DNA of 64,000 bases from Lycium barbarum (GCF_019175385.1 NC_083337.1:161957713-162021712); one strand, 5' to 3'. Shown: positions 22,194-40,325, counted from the first letter of the stretch. Notes: a model not told the origin generated them from the sequence alone. Numbers and translations: made by a program.

Positions 22194-25100
22194 ATGTCGG
22201 CTCTTTCAATTTCCCCCTCAACTTTTCACTGTTTCCATAGTTACCCACCTGGTTCCTCATCCTACTCTTCTTCTTCAGCTACTACTCCAAATTTGTCGCT
22301 GATATTGTCAGCAAGCAGTTCAGGATTTTTAAATTCAGCTTTCAAGAAGAGTGAGATTAATGTTGCTGTGAAGGTGACAAAATCCATGGGGATTCGAATG
22401 TCTTGGGATGGTCCTCTCTCTTCTGTTAAACTCATTCTTCAAGGCAAAAACCTTGACGTAACATTCCCTACTCTCTTCCTTGCTCCTTTTGTTATATGCT
22501 AAACTCAACTTCATATCAACTATGCTTAGTCGTTTCCATAATTGATTTTCAATCTACCCCTCTTTACCTGATTCATTACACTATTGCTATTTAGCTAGTT
22601 TCCTTATATTTTAGGAGTAATTATTGTTAATTATATATATATATATATAAAAAAAGATTATGACTTATTAGTAATTCCTTAGCCTTTTAAGTATGTAAAT
22701 TAAAGAATCTGATGTCTCTATATCGTTCTAATTTTATCGGATCTACTATCTCTTGGAATACATACAGACCTAGCAAAATACAATGGAAGAAATGACATAC
22801 CAATTTGTTGGGATTATATTTTTATCATGTTAGTAAAAAAAAAAAGAGTAGATCCTACAGTTTCTAGGAGTATTCTAGTCTTGTCCGAGATTTATAAGCC
22901 AGTAGAAAATTTTGGAGAACTTCTAGTACATTTTATTTTTATTTTGAATACAGTGGGTCTTAGATGAGCCTAAATGGAGTGATGTAGTCAATGAGGTTAT
23001 GCTTAACAATAACTACTACTTGGCCTCAGTCCCAATTAGGTTGGAAAAAGAGTTTAATGCCTAAATTGAGATTAAAATATAATAGTTAGTTCACAATGCA
23101 ACGAGAAGTCTTAGTAGATTAATTGTTCAAATGGAAATTGTTTCCTTGCTTAAACGTGTTCGTGGATGTGAAAAGCGGTCTCTTATTGTTGTGGTGCAAC
23201 TACAGTTAACACCTGGCGTGAAGAGTTATGTGGAAGAGAAGTTGGGTAAGGCAGTTCAAAAGCACAGCCATCTAGTCAGGGAAGTGGATGTTAGGCTGTC
23301 TGTTCGAGGTGGAGAGCTTGGAAAAGGCCCAAAAATTCGAAGATGTGAAGTGTGCACCTAAAACTTGAGTTTTATGATAATGGGTTTCTTCTATTGTTCT
23401 TATTGTTCAAAATATACTTAACGGGCTTTCCTGAACTATAGGTAACTTTATTTACGAAAAGGCATGGAGTGATTCGTGCAGAGGAAGATGGGGAGTCAGT
23501 CTATGGAAGTATAGATATGGTATCATCAATTATACAGAGAAAATTGCGGAAAATTAAGGAGAAGGATTCAGACCATGGTCGGCACATGAAGGGCTTCGAT
23601 AGGCTGAAAGTCAGGGACCCTGAGATGATGGTAGTTCCAGAGGATCTGGAAACACTTCCCCAAGAGGAAGAAGTTGAAGATGACAAAAGCGAGGGCCTTG
23701 TTAATGAGGTTGTCTCTGAACTTATATGTTTTGCCAAATATTCTTCTTGCACTCAATATATTGGTTACTGCTAGTCTGACATGGTTTTTTAACTTCGACT
23801 TGATTGAATTCCTAGCAACAGCTTTTGTCCTATTCTTCTTCCATGATACGCATAGAGTACTATAGAGTATAGAAGAAAAAGACATCTGATTGTACCATGA
23901 TATATAAGATGGTTATCATCTTTTTGTTTGATGTTTGATGCTGGAGTAGACTTAGAATTGAAGGGTGGAATAGCATTTGTGTATCACAACCGAGGATGTT
24001 AATAAAAAGTTCATTTCATGTGTCAATTTGTTTAATTTTAATTCCAGTCTTTAGATTAGTGCTTGAAGGGAAAGGACTGGTAGCTGTTGTGGAGGTATGA
24101 TTATAATCTTCAATCCCTCCTTTTTAAAGGGAGAAAAAGCTTGTAAATTTTATGGTAAAGATGGTGCACCTAGAAAGCATTTGAAATAACATTTAGAAAT
24201 TAAGATTTGGTGGCCTTTATAGCAGTATGAATCTTCGAGCATGTGCCTCGATGAGGGTAGCAGGTAGCAGTATAAAATAACTTACAGGAAAAAGAATATG
24301 ATGTAATGAATTATCCTAAAGGAAAAAGAAGTGTTTAGAGATGCATAATTCTAATTGTTAGGAATGCCAGTTCATGGTCTTAAGGTATGTGATAGCAGAT
24401 GCATCGGTCCATTTATCTCCCAAGGGCTCCCTTTTTCATTTGGTCCATTTACTGAACACTGAGCCATGTACCTTAGGTTCATCTTTCCAATTACAATGTT
24501 ATTTAATTTACAGGTTTAATATCCATACCAGATACAATAAGGTTGACCTTTATCTATAAGTGTTTCCTTGTATGACACGCCCTTTTCCGTTCTGTTTTTA
24601 TCATTCGTCCTAGGATTTGTTGATAATTACCAACAACCGTGTTATAGGAAATTTTCCGCTCCAAACTTTTTCCATTTGTTTTATTTGTCATAAGTTTCAA
24701 ACTTCCCAAAGTCATTAGCAACTGGGTTGAACATTAGTAACTGGGTTGAACCTTATTTGGGGGACCTGATCATTTCTGGAATCGGCAACTCGCTATCTGC
24801 AGTGGCCTTTCTCCAAAACTGGCCTTTTCACCTTGAAAGCAACTATTGCCTCTGGTAATTTTGGAAGTTTTCGTCTTCCTGCCATGTAGGTCTAAAAAGT
24901 CCATTAGCCTTTCAGCTATTGGTTATGCATTTTTTATAATGAAGTTAGAGCTCTAGCTGCCCCTTAGAAACTTGAAAGTTGAAATCCTCCCACTGCCTAT
25001 CAAATGCCTGTCTTTATTCAACCCAAACTGAGTTGCTCATGCTGTAGCAAGATATTCTTAATATCTGATTTAAATGCCTCAATGGCTTCCTCACTCACTC

Positions 25101-25738
25101 AATACTAAACGATACACCAAGTCGTTGGCAGACTTCACCCTTGAAATCCTTGCTTGAGATTATTGATCTGATTGTCAAGATTTACTGAATTCACTTAAAT
25201 GAGTATAAACACCATTCTAATGGTGTCCCCAAACCCCACTTGTGGGATCACACTAGGTATGTTGTTGTTGTTATAAACAACCATTCTAATGGTTAGTAAT
25301 GTTTCAGATACAAGTTTATTGGGTCTTTGCCTAATATTTCTGCAACTCTGCTATGTATGTTTAAAGCAAGCTGTCTCTCGTTTCACATTTTCTTTCAGAT
25401 TGTTCGCAAGAAGTTCTTTGACATGCCACCTTTAAGTGTCACTGAAGCAATTGAACAGCTGGAAAACGTTGACCATGACTTCTATGGTTTCCGGAATGAG
25501 GAAACTGGTACTGAGAAATGACTTTAAATCTTCATAAGCAATTTTCTGACTGCTTCAATGGTAATTTTCCGTTTTATTTGGTTTATGATTTTTATGCCAT
25601 GCTGCAGGTGAGATTAACATTCTCTACAGACGAAAAGAAGGGGGTTATGGTGTTATTATTCCAAAAGAAGATGGAAAAACAGAGAAGTTAGAGCCCGTGG
25701 AGGTTGAACAAGAGAAAGAACCGTCGCTGGCAGAATAG
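22194..25738 (+). CDS. PSRP1: Chloroplast ribosome hibernation factor PSRP1 (long HPF/pY family)
   Basis: Five exons join in frame: 22194-22457, 23206-23349, 23442-23708, 25399-25507 and 25608-25738, giving 304 residues. Residues 1-~65 are a Ser/Thr-rich, acid-poor chloroplast transit peptide. Residues ~78-190 form the S30AE fold ([16 protein letters not shown], then [11 protein letters not shown] and [20 protein letters not shown]). An acidic linker follows ([13 protein letters not shown]), and the C-terminal dimerisation domain is at ~228-286 ([17 protein letters not shown], then [16 protein letters not shown]). The family binds the decoding centre of the plastid 30S subunit and stabilises idle ribosomes in the stroma, notably in darkness or stress. 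The start at 22194 gives the full transit peptide; an upstream in-frame TTG does not matter. Intron 3 is 1690 bp and intron 2 only 92 bp with a weak GTGTGC donor. The gene looks intact. Confidence 0.93.
22631..22649. repeat. (TA)n microsatellite in PSRP1 intron 1
   Basis: About nine TA units, followed by an A run. Similar TA runs occur near 41807-41823. Confidence 0.7.
25215..25275 (+). mobile_element. 3' fragment of a TS-type SINE in PSRP1 intron 3
   Basis: The words CCCCACTTGTGGGATCACAC and GGTATGTTGTTGTTGTT are the recognisable 3' end of Solanaceae TS SINEs, closing with a (TTG)n tail. The 5' tRNA-related half is missing. Confidence 0.6.
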
Positions 25739-26646
25739 ATGGACTCGGTAAAAAGTGATAAAATTAGTCACTGAGTACATTTACTTAACATTATGTTCAC
25801 TTGTTGAGAGTCAAAAGAGAAACAGTTGTGCTGAGGATGTTTTGCAGCTATCGTCTGCAACTTACTACTATCTTTCAGAAACTGTAAAGGTGAATTGAGA
25901 ACATATCGCTAAAAGAGCTTCCTCTATATATGGAATGTAGATGTTTCTACCTTTATGATTTCGGTAAACTTTGTAATTATAACTTGAGAAAGAAAAAGGG
26001 GGAAATGCATGTCCGCGCACTGAATTTTACGTTCTAGTATGTGTGCTTTCTTGGATCTCTGTTCATTGAGTCGTTGTGCTCTCTTTTTTCTTTTAAATTC
26101 CATATCAAGATATTCTTTCCCACTTTGGGATAGTCGATATTTCAGGTTAAAATCGTTTAACTAATAACAAGCCAAAAAAGGTCGCTAAATTCCTTGTGAA
26201 TTGTACGTAGTTCATCTTATTTGAGAATCATTAAGTGAATGTTTAATAGGATTCATGGAATTACACACGACTGACTGTTCACTGTATATTGGATAATCTC
26301 ATCTATCAGGTACTTCTCTCCATTGCTGTGTTCTATTTAAGGACATCCATATTAATAATTGACAATTATGCCGACCGCTGCTATTAGGAGTTTACTTTTG
26401 GACATTATGTGAAAATTATAAATGTTATACACGTCTGTCAAGAGAGGCAAGAATGGACAGACATTAACACAGATTGAAGAGATGTATATAGTCGGCATCA
26501 TTTAAAGACAGGCAGAATACATAATTTAATGGTACAAAGAGCCTAGACATTGTATGTATATTCATCATAAGAATCCAAATTGCCTTAGCTTTCATGTAAG
26601 TAGTAAGCTTTTGTTAATTAGTTGCTATTCTGTACCACTCAAGTGT

Positions 26647-26654
26647 TATATAAA
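26647..26654 (+). promoter_or_regulatory. TATA box of the GDSL lipase gene
   Basis: TATATAAA lies 47 bases upstream of the start codon. That implies a very short leader of roughly 15-25 bases and supports 26701 as the first ATG. Confidence 0.6.
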
Positions 26655-26700
26655 CTTGAAGGGAAGGAGTTTCTTCCAAAATCCTAAAGCCAAGTGTACA

Positions 26701-29700
26701 ATGGAGGACATGAGGAAATTAGTATTATTGTTATTATTATACTTGGGATTGGTTTTTGGAGAAATTAGTACTAATGATCATGGCAAAAAAGAGAAAAAGT
26801 GTAGTTTTCCTGCAATATATAATTTCGGTGACTCGAATTCAGACACTGGTGGAAAATCAGCAGCATTCAAAGAGATGCCCCCGCCCAATGGTCAGACTTT
26901 TTTCGGCAGGCCCGTTGGGAGAGTGTGCGATGGTCGTCTCATCATAGACCTCATAGGTACTAACCCCCCCCCCCCCCCCCCCCCCCCATTTAGCTTCTAC
27001 AGTTTGATAGTTTAATTCACCTAAGAAAAGGAGCTTTGGTGCAACGATAAAAGTTGTCGTCATTTAATCAGAAGGTCACAAATTCAAGTATTGAAACAAC
27101 CTCTTGCAAATCCAAGTGGTACAGCTTTTTGCAGGACCCCACAGAGAGAGAATAGTGTGGGTTACCCATTATTTTTACGATCACTAAAAAAATTACATAA
27201 TTAGATCGCTTAAAATATGTTATGCTATCAGTCCACCTAAGAAAGGGACCTTGGCGCAAATAAAAGTTGCCGCCTGGAAGGTCATAGGTTCAAGTCGCTG
27301 AAACAGCCTCTTGCATAATCACAAGGTAAGACAACGTAGATTCGATGTGGTATGGATCTTTCTCAAACCTCGCGCATAGCGAGAGATTAGTGCATCAGAT
27401 GTCCTTTTTAATAATTAGTAAGGTATTTACATAATTAGGTCACTTGAAAAGCTAGTAAGTGATAAGTTTTAACCTGTTACAACAAATTAAAGTACAATAA
27501 TAGTGTAAGAATCAAATCTTTACACTGTCCATACACATATTATTGCTGGAATCCAAAGAACATACAATAGTAGTTATATCTTGAATGGACTCATAACAAG
27601 AGAATTCGTGGTTGGTTATTTTTCTGGTGTGCAGCGGACAGGTTGGAGTTGCAGTACTTGAGTGCCTACTTAGACTCGATCAGTGCAGATTTTAGGAATG
27701 GTGCAAATTTTGCAACGGCAGGCTCATCTATACTCCCTGGTGGTTACAGTCCTTTTTACCTTGGTCTTCAGATTTCTCAATTTCTACAATTCAAGAAACG
27801 TACTATTTTTCTTAGTGATTTACGAAGTGAGTTGCCATAATTTCCTTTTTCTTTACGTCTCCCATCCAAATTACTTAGAATGAGTGTATATATCAATATA
27901 TCATTGATATTATTATTCATGCAGTTTCAAACTCAAAGTGGTCTTCCTACAAAGTCAACATTCCAAAGCCAGAAGATTTCTCAAAGGCACTTTACACATT
28001 TGACATTGGACAAAACGACCTTTCCTATGGTTTTCAACATACCCGTGAAGCACAAGTCAGAGCATCCATTCCACACATCTTAGACAACTTTACTCAAGCC
28101 ATTCATGTATGTTCTTTTTTCTTCTGGAAATTTCTTACAATCGCATCAATAATGCAGCCTCTGGAACTGGAGGAGGAGTTAGGATTTTAAGTTTAAGGCT
28201 CTGGATTATAAAAAGAACAGTTTATTGGGTTCTGAGTAAAATATAGTAAGTAGATTTATAAACAGATATATTGGGTCTAGACCAAAGTTAATGAATTCTG
28301 CCGGTTTCATAAATAGAACTGTAGCTCCGCCGTGTCTGGAACTGGAAGTTTACCCCATCGAAAAAGGAGAGCCCCTCCTATAGCGGGACGACTCTCCCTC
28401 CTAAATCAAAGGTAATCATTTTGTAACAGCTAATCTCACTAGTGATATTATCAGTTTTAGCCTACCGCCCCTCTACATCTTTAAAATGCGTCATTAGAGC
28501 CTAAGGCTTGCTTTTGTATAAACCTAACATCTTTTTGCGTTTAATCTAAGTGGGGTTAGCCTTAGATATTACACATTTGGGAGACACAGTTTTTTTACTA
28601 ATGGTTCTTTGATGATGATATGAACAAAGCTTAAGTGAGCAGTGATTATTCATATACCCGACGTCAACTTGTTTGAGACTGAAGTATAGTTGTTATTGTT
28701 GACTGTTGGGTTCTCTTTTTTTTTTTTTTCTTTTTTTCTCATATCTTATGATTTGTGCAGCAACTTTACAATGAAGGGGCTCTGAATTTCTGGATCCACA
28801 ATACTGGTCCCATTGGATGTTTGCCCTATAGTGTGATAGATTACCCATTGAAGCCTCAGGGCTTAGATGCCATTGGGTGCATAGAGAACCAAAACAAGGT
28901 GGCTCGTGAGTTCAACAAGCAACTCAAGGACCGGATATCACACTTAAGAGCAGAGCTCCCTCATGCTGCATTTACTTATGTTGATATTTATTCAGCTAAG
29001 TATCAATTAATTAGCTCTGCCAAGAAAGAAGGTACTAATTACTTATGTTTTTCTATTACTTTGTTAATAAACTCTGCTACTCTTGAATGGTTCAAAAAAG
29101 AACCAAACATAACCTATGTTAATTTCTTCCTAGAAGTGGCAACGTAGGAGCAGCCCGTCCTTTACGCGAGCATTAGTGACTAAGTGCACGAATGAACTCC
29201 TGACCTCTAGATCATGCGGGACAACTTTATTGTTGCTCCAAGGCTCTCTTTCAAGTAAAAAGGATTGGAAGTTGCACATACTACTAACACAGGCAAATTT
29301 CTTTTTACACTATCAATGATTTAACCTAATATACTAATTAGTAACCATTTTTTATCAGGTTACCAATTATCAATACTTATCATAGAGATTTACCTTCATG
29401 AGTAAGCTGATTGTATAATCAAAGGCGAAACCAAGATTTTAACTTTATGGGTTCTGGATTTAGAACGACGACTTCAAGTGTTAATAATTGGGTTCTACAG
29501 TTAATATTTGTATATATTTAATGATTTTTAACACAAATATACTATTTGAGCAAAAGCTATTGGGTTCAGCCGAACCCGTATCCATAACTTCTTCCTCCAC
29601 CCGTGTATAATATCATTGAATTAAAGTAGATATTTTGATGGGCAAACAGGTTTTGGAGACCCATTGAAATTCTGCTGTGGATGGTACAACAATGGCACTG

Positions 29701-29906
29701 AAGTTGCATGTGGGCAGACAGCTACAGTAAATGGCACAGAACATGGGAAAGCAAGTAGTGATCCCACAAAGTACATTAGCTGGGATGGGATACACTACAC
29801 AGATGCTGCAAATGTCTGGTTAGCCAAGTCCATTCTCAGTGGCTCTTTCTCAGATCCTCCAGTTCCAATTGAACAATCTTGCAGTCACTCATCCACCAGA
29901 TTTTAA
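26701..29906 (+). CDS. GDSL esterase/lipase, secreted (SGNH hydrolase, At3g26430/At5g14450-like)
   Basis: Five exons: 26701-26956, 27635-27826, 27925-28106, 28761-29031 and 29650-29906. All phases agree and yield 385 residues, the usual size for plant GDSL lipases. Residues 1-~20 are a hydrophobic signal peptide (LVLLLLLYLGLVFG). Block I is FGDSNSDTG with catalytic Ser45; the DIGQND block III follows in exon 3; NTGPIGCLP lies in exon 4; and WDGIHYT in exon 5 supplies Asp346 and His349. Several NGT/NxS sites suggest N-glycosylation in the secretory pathway. The family hydrolyses acyl or acetyl esters of lipids, cutin precursors or cell-wall glycans; some close relatives are annotated as fucosidases. 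The true substrate cannot be read from sequence. The gene is intact although its introns are full of repeats. An earlier in-frame ATG at 26554 lies upstream of the TATA box and was not used. Confidence 0.93.
26964..26987 (+). repeat. Poly-C tract beside a splice donor
   Basis: A run of 24 C begins 7 bases after the exon-1 donor GTACTAA of the GDSL lipase gene. Its length makes both polymerase slippage and assembly error likely. Confidence 0.85.
27011..27460 (+). mobile_element. Two diverged SINE copies in a local tandem duplication (lipase intron 1)
   Basis: Two units (27011-27236 and 27237-27460) each begin CACCTAAGAAA, contain a tRNA-derived SINE (GG(A/C)(G/C)CTT(G/T)GNGCAA..., then AACA(A/G)CCTCTTGCA), and end TTACATAATTAG(A/G)TC. 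The second retains CGCGCATAGCGAGAG, a diagnostic 3' word of the SolS/TS-like SINE family. Because flanks as well as SINEs repeat, this is a duplication and not two separate insertions. Confidence 0.65.
29150..29260 (-). mobile_element. SINE fragment, minus orientation (lipase intron 4)
   Basis: Reverse-complemented, the sequence reads GAGAGCCTTGGAGCAACAAT and continues with AAAGTTGTCC. This is the A-box-containing 5' part of the same SINE family as at 60650-60833. The body is diverged. Confidence 0.5.
29423..29605. mobile_element. Possible hAT-like MITE remnant (lipase intron 4)
   Basis: The left AGGCGAAACCAAGATTTTAA and right GGGTTCAGCCGAACCCG...CCTCCACCC resemble a Solanaceae MITE with GGCGGA-type ends. 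The ends are degraded and no target duplication is evident. Confidence 0.35.
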
Positions 29907-30866
29907 CAAGATGTGGTTTTGTCTGGCCAATCATCCTGCAATTTCCAAGATTATTACTGCCATATGTATAGCTGCATATGCATATATTATATTTGTCTAC
30001 CACTGAGAAACCATTAGGAACTTCTCAATCGTATCTTCAATGTATGATCACTTTAATATGTTATCTGCTACTCCATTGTCTCATTTGTCATATGGTTGTT
30101 AAAAGAAAAATGAGAACATGGAACATGATCTGAAGTTAATCTTTTATTAGTACTACAACAACTATTATGCCTCAATCTCAAGCGTATAAGCTGTAATGAA
30201 ATTAAACAACTCAACAAGTCAAACACATCATTGCTACTTGCTTAACCAACCCAAGCACACGATACGTTGGGAAATTTTGGCATAATAAGTATATCATAAA
30301 ACTAAATTTTAAAATAACAAATGTGATACTCCATAAGATTCAAACAGCACCGTCAAGTCTTCCACAAAACCGAGAACTGTTCATCCTATATGGTCCCTTA
30401 ATCATTTCTAGCCAGATCATGAAAGAAACTTGTGAATGAAAGCTGATTTTCGAAATGCCAACAAGTCCACAGCTTTCTACTTCAGCTGATTCCACACGGA
30501 TGCAAAATGTTATAATGAACTATAAGGTTAATTTCAGTAACAAGTTCATAGTCACTCGTTCAAGGTAAGGAGAAAGGACATCTTCCCTTTTCCCCAGAAC
30601 ATCACATCAGTATATACTCAAGAATTTAAGCTATTCATAATTTATAAGAAAAGGTTTCCGGGTAAAGAAGAAAGGAAATCTTGAACTTCATGTAACTCCC
30701 TGTCTGCACAATATATTTACTAAACTACTCTAACTCAACCAATTTTAGAATCTGTACACATCCTAAAACTTTCAGCTCTTTTAACCACTTAGCGGTTGAA
30801 GGGCTATTGGAGCATGCTTCACATATGAAAGGTGAGTTGCTAGTAGTATGCATTATGCAATCAAAC
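29907..30866. other. Shared 3' region between convergent genes
   Basis: This stretch lies between the stops of the GDSL lipase (plus) and the DUF936 gene (minus) and must hold both 3' untranslated regions. No further gene is seen. A CAACAACTATTATGCCTCAAT word near 30157 resembles a retroposon 3' remnant. Confidence 0.5.
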
Positions 30867-36156
<5,290 letters not shown>

Positions 36157-36620
36157 ACCCCAAATCTTCAATAAGCATTACCAGGTAAAAAACACCAAAT
36201 TCAAGAACTTCAAGATTTCACAAAGGAAATCTAGCAAAAGGGCTTTCTTTCTTTCTCCCAATTTACAGATTAAGAAGAAAAATTACAGCTAACAACTTTC
36301 ACACCCACATATATGAAGTTGGTTCTTCAAGAAGGGTTCAATCACACAAGTAAAACAGAAAGGAAAAAACCAACTCAAACAGATCAAAAATCAAATCTTT
36401 GCTACCAAGAATAGTTAATAAAATGAAGGGAATATGGTCAATGTAACCCTATTGAGATTTACTACCAAAAGTACAGTTCTTTAATGGGTTAATCCAACAA
36501 AGAATCCAACTTTCAGTGATTCAAGAACTTGGTACCATTAATGGTCAAGAGAAAGAGTGTATGAAAGCGAGAATGCCAAAAATGAATCAAGAAAAAGAAG
36601 GGTAAACTAAAATGGGGTTT
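36157..36620 (-). promoter_or_regulatory. Probable 5' leader and proximal promoter of the DUF936 gene
   Basis: The stretch upstream of the DUF936 start has pyrimidine-rich tracts on the coding strand (e.g. TTCTTTTTC near 36590-36600), common in plant leaders. No decisive TATA box was identified. The assignment rests on position. Confidence 0.3.
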
Positions 36621-38100
36621 GGCGTTTATACATTTAAGAGCCAAAATCTATATAAAAGAAAGTGATAAAATAGTACTACTCCATATAAATTATTTGCAAA
36701 ACAGTATAAATATATGCTGTAAAATGTATTCACGTAATGAAAGAGTACAACTGAGGAAAAGGGTTATTAGCATTGATTGCTCAGTACAATTTGTAGAAAG
36801 CAGTTATATGGAGTAAAAAGGCAACTTTTTGAAGGGCAATTAATATGATTACAACCACTTGGCGTAGCAGATGAGACTCCTTCTCTCTCAATCAGAAGAT
36901 TCGAGCTCTAGTATAATAAACTTGTGTTTCCCCTCAAATGGGTCCTACACGTTGCAAATCCTCATAGATGAACTCTAATACGAATATCGAACACCGGATA
37001 AAAAAAAATATGATTAGTTAAGTGTGAAAGATAAGGAGAGAGAAAATGAGAAAACTTGAGAAGTGTCCAAATTAAAAGTTGCTTCTGAATCTGAACTAAG
37101 AGGTCCTCAAAATGGGCAGAGAAGATTGTTTTTTTGTAGAGTAATATAAGGGGGAAGTGAACAAAATTGATGCCAGATATGAAGAAATTATCATTCGTCA
37201 CATGATTGATACATTTCAACTATTGAATATGGTCCTGTAACAGTTGCTGACACCAATTTCATAAAAAAGTACAAAATATGTAGAAGCCAGCATTTTATAA
37301 GTTTTATCCAATAATAATGCCTTCTTTTTTCTTTTTTTTACTTGCAAAGAATAATGCTTTCTGTTGGGATAGGTTTGTTTTCCAGAGAATACGACAGGCC
37401 TAAGAATTGGGAGCTAATGGGAATCTAACAAGAAGAACATCCTTTTTAAAATTTATTTACTCAAATTTACCAGATGGAAAATTCGAAAATAAGAAGCTTA
37501 TAGTTAACTTAATAATTTGTTTTGTTTTTTCTTTCTATTTTTCTCTGGACAGAATAGAAAAGGCAAAGAGTTCCCTTTGGCGATACGATTACGACCACAC
37601 TGCACTATCTTGTGATTTCACTATCAAGCACAACATCAGTCCAATAGCTAATAGTTTTAAATTTTATCGTTATAAATTATAATCTTGGCTATATATATTC
37701 GGGTATTTTTTTTAAATAACTTACAAGCAGGCGTTTGAATCTAAAGTATAATCTAGCGGTCAGTAAAATCGTAACAAAAATTACAAAAGATTAGAGTTTG
37801 CATTACGATATGCATGGCGTAATTTGAATGGCTTTTTCTCTTTTAACTATTGCTTTCAAAGATCTTACTCTCTGTTTATACTTAATCAATGTATGAATTT
37901 TAATTAATACGATATTAATCATTGAGTGAGTTTATTTTTTAGGCAGCTGTGAATGCTAATCATTCATATCCCAATCATTAAGTGCATTTTTTAATAATCA
38001 CTTAATAAGTCTAAATAGATCTAAATGATTGAGATTTATAATAGAGTCTTAATATCATTATATGTTACCAATTTGAATTTTTTATAAAGATGACATTTCA
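36620..38100. other. Intergenic DNA
   Basis: AT-rich sequence without a credible gene. Small open frames lack family signatures. Around 37880-38050 the words AATCATTAAGTGCATTTTTT and CACTTAATAAGTCT look like MITE debris, together with inverted-looking AT-rich sequence near 38580-38710. Confidence 0.4.
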
Positions 38101-38105
38101 CTACT

Positions 38106-38455
38106 ACTCAATTTATTTTCATTGCTAATCGTCGCCAACCACCATCACCATAATCAGCTATCACTACTATTAGTTACAATTTACTGTCGTCACAGTCAAC
38201 CACAATTACTAAAACAGTCATCAATTACTATGGCAATCACCATCATTAGCCACCACTATATATCACCTATTATATATTATGCGTATCGTTATCAGCTATC
38301 TGTCACTATCATCCAACAAAATCATCAACTGCCACCACCATTAATCCCTATTGTCAGCTATCATCACCACTAGGTATTACGTATCCACAACCACCACCAA
38401 ACCAGTCGGTTCCCACAACCATCGTTTGACATCGCTGCCACCGACCACCATATAA
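38106..38455 (+). repeat. Low-complexity ACC/ATC-rich stretch
   Basis: The sequence is dominated by CACCA, ATCA and CAACCACC words with few G. The 83-residue open frame over it is His/Thr/Ile/Gln-rich low complexity and not a gene. Confidence 0.65.
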
Positions 38456-39689
38456 TTTTTTTAAAAAAAATCTTTTATTGATATAGTATGAGTTTTAATT
38501 AGTATTTTATATGAATTTTATATTTGTTAATTTTTAAATAAAAAAAAACTAGTTTTATATATCTAAACTTTGAAATACGAACAATCTTAATCATTTATTA
38601 TTTTGATCTTAATACAACATCTTGCATATATTCAGATGTATTTCAAATTTAAACGTTTAAATGTGAATACATATTTGAATATCGTCTTAAAATGAAATGA
38701 AGCCTTAGTATCGATAGTCAATATTACTCAACGCGGTAACAGAATGTGCGAGTAAATTTACTCCATAGTTGCATTAGTGGTAAAATACCGTACCCATAAA
38801 ATAGTCAAAAATATACGCACGTAAGTATATCCAGACATCACTTTCATTTAAGAAAGAAAGAAGAAAATTGTTACAAACAGATGTTTCATGCATTTTTTAA
38901 AATTATATTGTGTAGGTCATAGAGCATTGTGTGATTGTATGCAAATGGGTGCATGTGCTATGGTTAAGGTATTGTCGGTTTATAGAACTGTTTCAGTAGT
39001 TGGAGATTCTTTGCAAGTATATGAAGCACTGGCCTTAGTTGGCTTCTACGTGGACCCTCTCTCTTCTATAATTTTTTTCAAAAATTCCGAATTATTATCT
39101 ATCTCTAATTCATTTCCTTTTTGTTTGTTTACTTTTCATGCTGAAAATAAACTTAAGAATAGCATTAATATCCTTACTCTCCTAGTCTTAAATTGTTGTT
39201 TTGTTTAAGTGTCCACTTCTCGAAACTGCAATGCAAAGTAAAATAGAAATATCTTTATGTTTTTCTTGAGTTAAAACATAGTAGATACTAAGTAATATAT
39301 TAGTGAGTACATCAAAGATTACACCAAGTCACACTCTTGTTTTTTTTTTTAAATATAAGAAATTACTAAAATATTTGACATTTTTAAAAACTTTGGGTTG
39401 AGTGTACGCCTGCAAATGGTGGGGGAGAGGAAGATGGAAAAGGGCAGATATTTTAGTCCTTTTAGCAGGAAATTTTGTACCCACGTTCTGCAAGTTGGAG
39501 CGACAAAAATGAATAATAATTTAATGAATTTAATTATATACTTTGTTAGTGTAAGAATTTTAGTTTTACAGTACAATTTTTAATTGTTGTAATAGGTATT
39601 TCGTGTTATTTTCAAGATTAGAATTCTCATCTCAAGGAAATTTATCAGTAGATATCATTGGAGTAATTTGATAGTATAAAAAAATTATT

Positions 39690-40325
39690 TCTATTGATGA
39701 TGTAAAGGGCAAAATTCGTGGACACCAAGTGGACTTATCAAAAGATGATACATGGTGATGGTGACAGGTTAGATTTGAGTCAGTAAGCGAGGGGCTTCGG
39801 GAAAACATAGACAATTCGGAGAAGTAATTTGATAACCGCGACCGAAGACAGAAACTATAAAGGACCCGGAACAGCATGTCAACTCACCGGTCAAACATCA
39901 TTCAATGCACAATCGTTATAAGAAATCCCAAGTCTTCCTTGAGTCTTCAACGTGCATTAATAAGCCACACCCCTTAATTACCTTTTATTGTAGCATTAAT
40001 ATTGATAATTAAGAAGGCATGATTTGTGGATCATGCATCATAACTCTAGTATAAATAGAGGTTCTCATTCCATTATAAGATATCTAAAATCTAATAGAGA
40101 ACAAATACTCTTGAAGCAATTTCTTATTCTTGGCCCTGATTGTTCTTGAGAAGGCTTTGACGAATAGCTTGCCCGGATACTCTAGCTCATCATTTCGTCA
40201 AGGCTCAGACTATTTACTTCAATTATTATTTTGTTTTATTTCAATAATCTTGCTTGTTAGTACTAATTTATCTCATATTTTTTATTACATTGATCCACGA
40301 CGTATACAAATTCAACTGTACTAAT
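39690..40325 (+). mobile_element. Probable LTR remnant with promoter
   Basis: A TATAAATAG box at 40050-40058 is followed by a GAGGTTCTCATTCCATT leader and then a T-rich region. This is the layout of Solanaceae Gypsy LTRs (U3-TATA-R-U5). No coding region, partner LTR or target duplication was found, so it is a solo or degraded LTR. Confidence 0.4.

Noticed and set aside
23501..23885. Minus-strand frames of 83 and 105 codons over PSRP1 exon 3
   Set aside because: They are antisense to a well-supported exon.
26554..26700. Upstream in-frame ATG extending the GDSL lipase by 49 codons
   Set aside because: It lies before the TATA box (26647-26654), and the extension would bury the signal peptide.
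38122..38373. 83-codon His/Gln-rich frame
   Set aside because: Produced by an ACC/ATC-rich low-complexity tract.
38888..39208. 106-codon plus-strand frame
   Set aside because: No recognisable family, promoter or splice partners; the second half is F/S/L-rich and typical of random AT-rich DNA.
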